Made by a program: the position numbers and the translations under genes. A model generated the notes under the pieces. The model made no database searches. It was not told the DNA's origin and was given only the letters and a program-made list of their open reading frames with translations. From assembly GCA_029990175.1 (NCBI GenBank), contig JARKIP010000023.1, positions 20,913,501 through 20,977,500 of the forward strand: a stretch of DNA of 64,000 nt, given 5' to 3'. Below are positions 58,122 through 64,000 of this stretch, piece after piece (positions within the stretch are counted from its first letter, which is position 1; each line of letters starts with the position of its first letter). The DNA comes from Petunia secreta (Eukaryota > Streptophyta > Magnoliopsida > Solanales > Solanaceae).

Positions 58122-58605
58122 TGGTTAGGCCTAAATCTGGTCGTTTATGTAAAATAATTAAATTTGTTAGAGGGTCACAAGCAATACAGTAAATACGGAG
58201 TAAAAGTACGTAAAACTGAGAGAAAATTAATAGACAAGAAAGTAAAGAGTTTTATTCCTTGAGAATAGCCGAATCCAGTGTGAATCGCTTGATGTACAAT
58301 ACACTTGTAAGGAGGGGGTATTTATAGTAGAGATTTACCCAATCCTAATTATGATAAAATACAAAGACTAATAAGGCCATGGACCTATAGACTCAAGGGG
58401 TGGTATATATGGAATCCTAACTAGGAGACTATGAAACCTAAGATGGCGGGATGTATGCCTTGTGTCATATGTCTGTGCCGGCTGAGCGGTCGTGGCTTTG
58501 AGGAGCAAGCATGTTTCCTCTGCGCCTAGTGACTTGTAAGCTAAGTCTAGTCTAGCCAGCTGGACTTGTATCCCTGTAATCATAGATGGCGTATTTTTGC
58601 CCACA
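58122..58605 (-). repeat. 5' LTR of the Tat-lineage element
   Basis: 484 bp, followed on the minus strand by the primer site. A TATA box in TACTATAAATACCCCC lies near 58320. Confidence 0.85.
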
Positions 58606-58612
58606 CGCTTAT

Positions 58613-59649
58613 AACTAGTACTTGTTTCACCATCCTAAACCCTATTTTTCAATAAATTCAGAGCATATGTCAATATAAGATAGAAAATCTACTTCATACA
58701 CATGCCACTTGATTCTTCCATTTAAGGTAAGACTATTTAGGTTTCAATACCCACCTACCCCCATAGTTAAAAATCAATTCAACCTTTTCAAGTATCATTT
58801 GGAAACCAATAACATGCAAGTCAAAAAAGGGACACATCAGATAATTAAAAATACAAAAATAATAAAGTAATGGTACTAGTCCAAAAAAAATTCTAATTCA
58901 CATGTTGGACAAAACTAGAGCATGTATGGACCACATGTTGTAATAAATTAGTAAATAAAGCTACAATAATCAAATGAAGTCAGCAAACATGGGGACAACT
59001 CTCAATAAATATCCGACCCACCAGCATCTAAATAACCCTAAATCTAAGATAGGAAAACATGCTTCTAGAAAATTACTAATCAAACACTTAAAAGGAATTA
59101 AATAGCAGAAAAAACAACAAAATCAAAGTAAATGTTCAGATTCCAATATATACTAAACCCTAGAATAAAAAATAATTGTTTAGAAAGTAAGAGCACTTAC
59201 TTGAAAGCAGAGTTTTGAATTTTAGGGAAGATAAAGGAAGACCACCTGAGCGAAGCGACCGAAGGAACTTGACTTATCCGAACCGAATGATAGCGGCTTA
59301 AAGCATTGCCTATCACGAGCAATCTCGCTCCTTAATCGGTGGGGAGGAACATCTTAAAGTATGGGGCAAAGGATTTGCGTTTTGACTTTGTCGCCCAAGA
59401 TCCACGACATGTTGGGTTTGAGAGCCGTGTGATAGCTGATTATCTAGCAAGCCAAAAAAGAGTGGCCATCTTATTCACCAAGCGAATGATCTTCACTTTG
59501 CAGGAACAACAAAAACCACCATCTCGCTCTTTCCTTTCTTCTGCGCTACCTTTATTTCCAAGGGATTTCTTTACACATGCACATATAAAAATGATCAAAC
59601 CATCAAAGTAATCATTCGTTCATTTAATGGTTTTAAGAGTTTTTTTGAA
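58613..59649 (-). other. Right part of the MULE interior
   Basis: This is probably the transposase 5' leader and first exon region on the minus strand. A small plus-strand frame at 59339-59611 has no recognisable family. No other gene seen. Confidence 0.4.
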
Positions 59650-59981
59650 GGGTGAATGGGAAATAAAATGAGGGGTTAGGTTAATTGTTAGTGATTAATA
59701 AGAGAGGAGATGAAAGGGCTAGGCAGGATAAAAGACTTTTAATTGGGACGAGTTGTATTTTTCTTATGGGTTTGGGGTGGGTTGTATGGCGGGGTTGGGT
59801 AGTTTTATTTGGAATGGACTAATTATAGAGCACCACATAATTTAAAAGAAAAGAAAAAAATAGGGTGTTAGTAGCAAGGGTAGAAATGAGCAACAAAATT
59901 CATGGTGAGGACAAGCATTACAGAAAATTAATGATGGAGACATTTTTTAAGCCATTTCCAAAGCGTTAAGGCCAGTTTTTT
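59650..59981. repeat. Right terminal inverted repeat of the MULE
   Basis: Inverted counterpart of 47983-48300. The best-matching part includes ATTTAAAAGAAAAG, the TTATAGAGCACCACATAA block and CAAAATTCATGG. Confidence 0.8.
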
Positions 59982-60025
59982 AGTAGATAGATAGTGATTA
60001 ATTAGAGAGGAGTTAATAGTATGTA

Positions 60026-60282
60026 TTCCCTCCGCTTCATTTTATCGGTAAGGTTTTGCTTTTCGAGAGTCAAGTTGACCAATATTCAGAATTAAATTGA
60101 ACTAGATTTATTCAATATTTTAAAATTATAATTTAGATATTAAAAAACTACACAAAAAGTACTACATATTGCAGTTTTTTTCATATTAATATGATAAAAA
60201 AATATATCTCAAAATATTGATCAAAATTTATATTATTTGACTTTTAAAAAAAGAAACCTCACAACTAAAATGGACCGGGGAG
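60026..60282. mobile_element. Stowaway-like MITE upstream of the kinase gene
   Basis: 257 bp flanked by TA (60024-60025 and 60283-60284). The left end TTCCCTCCGCTTCATTTTAT and, on the other strand, the right end CTCCCCGGTCCATTTTAGTT are imperfect inverted repeats. It lies about 70-250 bases upstream of the likely transcription start. Confidence 0.8.
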
Positions 60283-60284
60283 TA

Positions 60285-60536
60285 TTATAATAAGGTAGGA
60301 GTGGCCACACCCCACAGCTCTTAAAAAAGCTAAAACATTCATTCATTGATTCATCAGTGGGTGTGCGTTTATTATTTTTCTTGTCTACTCTTTCTTCATC
60401 TTTTCTCTCTCTAGCCTCTACTACAGTAGTAGTTAAAGTTAATTTTTACCTTGACTTGCCTACTTTTACCGCTAGTAAAGACTAGAGCTGTTTTGGGTGT
60501 TGCAGAATCATCGATCCTGTTGTTTTCTCGATCGAG
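60285..60536 (+). promoter_or_regulatory. Core promoter and non-coding 5' UTR exon of the kinase gene
   Basis: A CT-rich leader (TCTTCATCTTTTCTCTCTC near 60390-60410) typical of plant 5' UTRs runs to a splice donor GAG/GTAATA at 60536/60537. The 5' UTR resumes at 61005 after TTTTTTACAG. No clear TATA box was found. Confidence 0.6.
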
Positions 60537-61004
60537 GTAATATTTTATCCCCTCCATCACCTAATTCTTTACTTTTTTGCTTCGAATTAAGGAAATTTTC
60601 ACCTACTTTTGGTCTAGAATTAGCTTTACTTTCTCTGCTTAAGCTTCAAGTATCTGACTTTCTTGCTAGAAAATGGACGCGTTTTTGTTGTAATTACTAT
60701 TAAACCCCTCATCTTTTTGGAAGAAAAAAATAATTTTTTGGTTTTCTTCTACATACAATTTTTTAGGCTTCTCAAGGTCTTTCTGCATGTGATTCAAGAT
60801 AGTTTATATTCTCCAGTAATTAATTTGTCATTTCAGTTACTGAGCGATTTAGCTAATTCAAAGGCCTTAAATTACTGAAATAGCCGCCATAGTCAGCATT
60901 ACATAGATTATACACATAATATACATGAAATATAAGCGACCTAGCCATTGTTAAGCAGTGTAATTATCCTTTAAATTAACTGAAAGTCCAGCACTTTTTT
61001 ACAG
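60537..61004 (+). other. 5' UTR intron of the kinase gene
   Basis: 468 bases, T-rich, from GTAATA to TTTTTTACAG. Leader introns of this kind often raise expression in plants. Small open frames within it are incidental. Confidence 0.65.
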
Positions 61005-61077
61005 GGTTCTTGACTTGCAAATCCTCATGCAGAAGAAGCTATTGTCTTTATTGCTGCAGCTGCTTTGACGGGGAAAA

Positions 61078-61976
61078 ATGTTGGAGGCTCCCAAGTTTGC
61101 GGGACTTATAGACTTAAATGAAAATCATGATCATTATGGTCTGTCGCAAAATTTTTATCATAAGCTCGGTGAGGGGTCGAACATGTCGATCGACAGTTAT
61201 GGCAGCTTGCAGATGAGCAATGGCGGAGGTTCTGTCGCTATGTCGATGGATAACAGCAGTGTCGGATCGAATGATTCCCACACTCGTATTTTAAACCACC
61301 AGGGACTCAAGCGTGTCCACAATAACTACTCTGTTGCAGCTAGTGTAAATAAGGGAAAAGTTTCTCATGGGTTGAGTGATGATGCCCTAGCTAAAGCTTT
61401 GATGGATCCTCGGTTTCCTACCAACGGGCTTGAGAATTATGATGAGTGGACAATTGATTTGAGAAAGCTTAACATGGGACCAGCTTTTGCGCAAGGGGCT
61501 TTTGGGAAACTCTACAAGGGAACTTACAATGGCCAAGATGTTGCTATCAAGCTTCTAGAGAAGCCGGAGAATGATCTTGAGAGGGCTCATTTGATGGAGC
61601 AACAGTTTCAGCAGGAAGTCATGATGTTGGCAAAGTTGAAACATCAAAACATAGTCCGGTTTATCGGTGCATGCCGTAAACCCATGGTGTGGTGTATTGT
61701 CACCGAATATGCAAAAGGAGGATCAGTTCGTCAGTTTCTCACGAAGAGACAAAATCGATCTGTGCCGTTGAAGTTAGCAGTAAAGCAGGCCTTGGATGTG
61801 GCAAGGGGTATGGAATATGTACATGACCTGAATCTGATACATCGTGACCTGAAATCCGACAACCTACTGATTTCTGCTGATAAATCAATTAAGATTGCAG
61901 ATTTTGGGGTTGCTCGTATTGAGGTGCAGACTGAAGGAATGACACCAGAGACTGGAACATACCGCTGGATGGCTCC
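61078..61976 (+). CDS. Raf-like protein kinase, STY13-type, first coding exon (gene continues beyond the window)
   Basis: The ATG at 61078 opens a 299-codon exon that ends at CC/GTAAGC, splitting the codon after W-M-A-P; the rest of the gene lies right of the window. The N-terminal 125 residues are polar and match the conserved leader of this family (NMSIDSYGSL, then SVAMSMDNSSVGSNDS). The kinase domain begins with NYDEWTIDLRKL. Landmarks are the glycine loop A-Q-G-A-F-G-K-L, ATP-binding K158 in VAIK, H255-R-D257 with DLKSDN, D275-F-G, and the activation-loop end GTYRWMAP. The HRDLKSDN and GTYRWMAP forms mark plant group C Raf-like MAPKKK-type kinases, cytosolic Ser/Thr or dual-specificity enzymes of which Arabidopsis STY13 is the closest I recall. 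All catalytic residues present in this part are intact. Substrate and pathway are not predictable from sequence. Confidence 0.9.
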
Positions 61977-62152
61977 GTAAGCCTCTGACCTTTTAGCAGC
62001 CTCGTTAAATGTTATTGTCTTATTCTAGTCTCGTCGTTTGGTGAAACCACTGCATAGAGCTACATTGTCTGTTTGGTGGATTGTTTTTGTGGTTTGCAGT
62101 TTCCTTCTTTTAGTAGAATTCATTCATATGTTTTACATATATACATATTCTG

Positions 62153-62170
62153 CCCCCCCCCCCCCCCCCC
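62153..62170. repeat. C18 homopolymer
   Basis: Uninterrupted C run within the kinase intron. Confidence 0.95.
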
Positions 62171-63717
62171 TCTATTTACCTTCTCCAAAAACTTATCAAA
62201 GAGATTAGATAAATGATAACAGTAAGAGATGTTTATGTCCAAAGTGATATTTGTCTGAACATGCACTTTTGATTATGTCTTCTATCTGATGATCTTATAA
62301 CTGCACCTTGCATTGCCTTCAGAAGATAGAACTTGAGTGAAAAGAAAGGAGGATAGGTTTAAGATCTGTATATCCTTTCAAAAAGACCAGACTAATCGTC
62401 GTAATGTTCCCATTGTATGCCTGGTATTGCTACGAGAGAAAAGTTTCTTCCAGTCAAAATTTCAATATAGTTATGTATGCCTCTTGCTAGAAATGTCAGA
62501 CTAGTATTCTCTTTCAAAAGATCACCCAACCTTTCTCCTTTTTCTCCTTTGTTTGTGGATTTGAGTTTGCCACACTTCAGTCCAGCTCATGGAGTTCTGA
62601 AAGAGATGAACAATAGTTCAAAAAAAATGTCTTTTTAAGGAATTCCCATCTTGAACAATATACAGAAGCTCGTTTTGACCTTTGTTTTAAGGGTTTACTT
62701 CATCATATATTTGTCTTTCCCCCCTCTGTTCCCTCCAGGCCTCCAGTGCATTTTTCAGTGTGTCTTCTTTCGTCTGACCCAACTTTCTGATCATGAATTG
62801 TTCATGGTGCTACTTCACTGAACGAACAAAAAAAAAACATGTGATGGCGCTCGTACCGTGCAATAGTAATCGAAAACATTTCTGTTTGGTAATTTTAGAC
62901 ACTTCAGCTTAAGTAGCTCATCATTTTTCTAATATCATCTCTTATTCTTGACTTAAAATTGGACAGAATTTGCTCCACGATTGGTTTCTTCTCCTTCGCT
63001 ATTTAAAACTTTATAAGTAAAATAAGGAGATTAAAAAATACAACTTTCGTGATTGACCTAAGTTGCTTTCACTCTCCACCAAAAATGCCTGCTGTATCCT
63101 TGTTAGATCCTCCAAAAATGCATTACTTTTGGAGGATCTCACAATCCCGTGGAGAGTCCGAGCAACATAGTGATCGTCAAAGCATTTGCTCTCATATGCT
63201 TGGAGACTTTGTGTCCTGAAAAATGCCTTATCTTAAAAAGTTTGAACTTTTTAGTTTATAGAGTCCTGCAGATATTTTTAGTTTTAATGCCTCTTATGCA
63301 CATGGAAGATGGATGTATACCCTGTAATTCCTATACTCAGTAGATCTTTTTGGCATTCTTTTTGACAAGATTAGTGAATGAAGTCCAATGCTTGTGGGAA
63401 GTTCCTGAATGTAGGTGTAAACTAATAAAAGTGAATTCTTCAGCATAATAAGGCACCAGAACATATTGTTCCTTCTGAGGCATTTTAACATTGGTATATT
63501 CTTCTCAAAGCAAGTGGACTTTTAGATGATTGGAGATCAATTTGAGCTAGCTCTTCTGAACTTTTCTATTTCTACAAAAGTCTCTTCTAGCAATCTTTAT
63601 ACTTGTTGAGTAGGAGAGAATTTTGTTTCCCTTATCCTTGTTACTTGAAGTCTTGATATATGTTTTAACTAGTTCGTATGATCAGCATCTTTTGCTTTTT
63701 TCAAGAGCATACCTTAT

Positions 63718-63760
63718 CTTCTTCTTCTTCTTCTTCTCTCTTTTTTTTTTTTTTTTTTTT
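63718..63760. repeat. (CTT)n followed by a T run
   Basis: Six CTT units, CTC, then 21 T bases, within the kinase intron. Confidence 0.9.
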
Positions 63761-64000
63761 GAATAAGGCAAAATCTTTTCACCAAAAAAGTGTCAACGAT
63801 ATACAAGATATGTGCCATTAATATCCGAAATTTCAACTATCTTTACAGCCAGGGATGTACCCTTTGCGTTAACATAGTAAATAAAATAAATGATCTCCTT
63901 TGGCTGTAAATGCTGGTCCTGATTCCTTCTAAGGTTTGTCTATTATCTTCTCAGAGTGTCCAAAATATAGTAAGTTTTGCCATCTTCCACATCTCCCTAT

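Larger units (their letters stand above)
52161..58612 (-). mobile_element. Tat-lineage Ty3/gypsy element inside the MULE
   Basis: LTRs of about 480 bp (52166-52637 and 58122-58605) read right to left, from TGTGGGCAAAAATA to GGCCTAA and CA. The duplication CTTAT is at 52161-52165 and 58608-58612, with two extra bases (CG) at the 5' end. The primer site TTTGGCGCTCACCGTGGGGC follows the 5' LTR on the minus strand (about 58101-58120); this site type is usual in Tat-lineage elements. Gag, protease and RNase H-like fragments follow in order toward the left. RT and integrase are not convincingly readable. It interrupts the MULE transposase near its N-terminus. Confidence 0.82.
47983..59981 (-). mobile_element. 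Autonomous-type MULE with long TIRs, split by a Tat element
   Basis: The outer 300 or so bases at each end (47983-48300 and 59650-59981) are inverted copies of each other. Shared blocks include AAATGGCT, the complement of CATGGTGAGGAC versus CCGTGAATTTTGTGG, AAATTATGTGGCACTCTATA and ACTAAAAGTCTT. Inside are the fragments of a MuDR-type transposase (minus strand, about 51250 down to 49380), its 5' region up to 52135 and beyond 58613, and a plus-strand GRF-finger ORF. Removing the 6.4-kb Tat insertion leaves an element of about 5.6 kb. Flanking bases share TAGTAGA, but the exact 9-bp duplication could not be fixed. Confidence 0.82.
61977..64000 (+). other. Intron of the kinase gene, running past the window end
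   Basis: It starts GTAAGC and is longer than 2 kb; the next kinase exon (after the APE region) was not found by the end of the window. It holds a C18 run (62153-62170), a (CTT)n run (63718-63736) and a T run (63740-63760). No other gene or named transposon was recognised. Confidence 0.7.

Noticed and set aside
59339..59611. A 90-codon plus-strand frame
   Set aside because: No family resemblance and it lies in the MULE interior opposite the transposase leader; probably chance.
1..64000. Bacterial-type defence systems, CRISPR arrays or operons
   Set aside because: The window is plant nuclear DNA with introns and plant retrotransposons; no such feature was seen.

Overview
This is nuclear DNA of a flowering plant, most likely a eudicot of the nightshade family (Solanaceae). 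The evidence is a split CYP716-type P450 gene, a Raf-like kinase gene with a 5' UTR intron, Ogre/Tat, Tekay/Del and CRM-like Ty3/gypsy retrotransposons, long-TIR MULEs, a CACTA element, Stowaway MITEs and a fragment resembling the Au/TS SINEs of Solanaceae. The family assignment is inference from repeat types, not a search result. I see no tRNA, rRNA, CRISPR or bacterial-type feature.

Only two host genes are convincing. The first is an apparently intact three-exon CYP716A-type cytochrome P450 (6321-9337, +, 481 codons), expected to oxidise pentacyclic triterpenes. The second is the 5' part of a Raf-like protein kinase of the STY13 type (5' UTR exon before 60536, coding exon 61078-61976, +), which runs off the right edge inside a long intron. 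Nothing suggests that the two genes act together.

The rest is a stack of transposable elements, often one inside another. (1) 1-3434: a minus-strand Tekay/Del-like gypsy element with decayed gag and protease, cut by the window edge. (2) 3913-4956: a hAT deletion derivative. (3) ~9618-21278: an old Tat-like or LARD-like element with an antisense coiled-coil ORF, split by a young CRM-like gypsy element (12471-20109, TSD TCCTT, 806-bp LTRs differing at about ten sites). (4) 21279-~23010: the 3' end of a minus-strand chromodomain gypsy element. (5) ~23420-41530: an Ogre/Tat-like LTR, leader and gag fragment. Its LTR holds a 4.6-kb solo LTR of the same type (25073-29711, TSD CTACT) and a Tekay-like element (31438-40382, TSD TAAAA). 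(6) A Tekay-like LTR remnant ending at 42863. (7) 43968-45328: a non-autonomous MULE with a near-perfect 9-bp TSD. (8) 45569-46257: a CACTA element with TSD AGC. (9) ~47983-59981: a MULE with inverted repeats of more than 300 bp, a broken MuDR-type transposase and a GRF-zinc-finger passenger ORF, split by a Tat-type gypsy element (52166-58605).

I found no clearly new multi-gene system. The best candidates for a closer look are the antisense ORFs in two Tat-like elements, the GRF passenger gene in the MULE, the polyprotein frame that continues into the 3' LTR of the CRM-like element, and the short tandem arrays inside the Ogre-like and Tekay-like LTRs.
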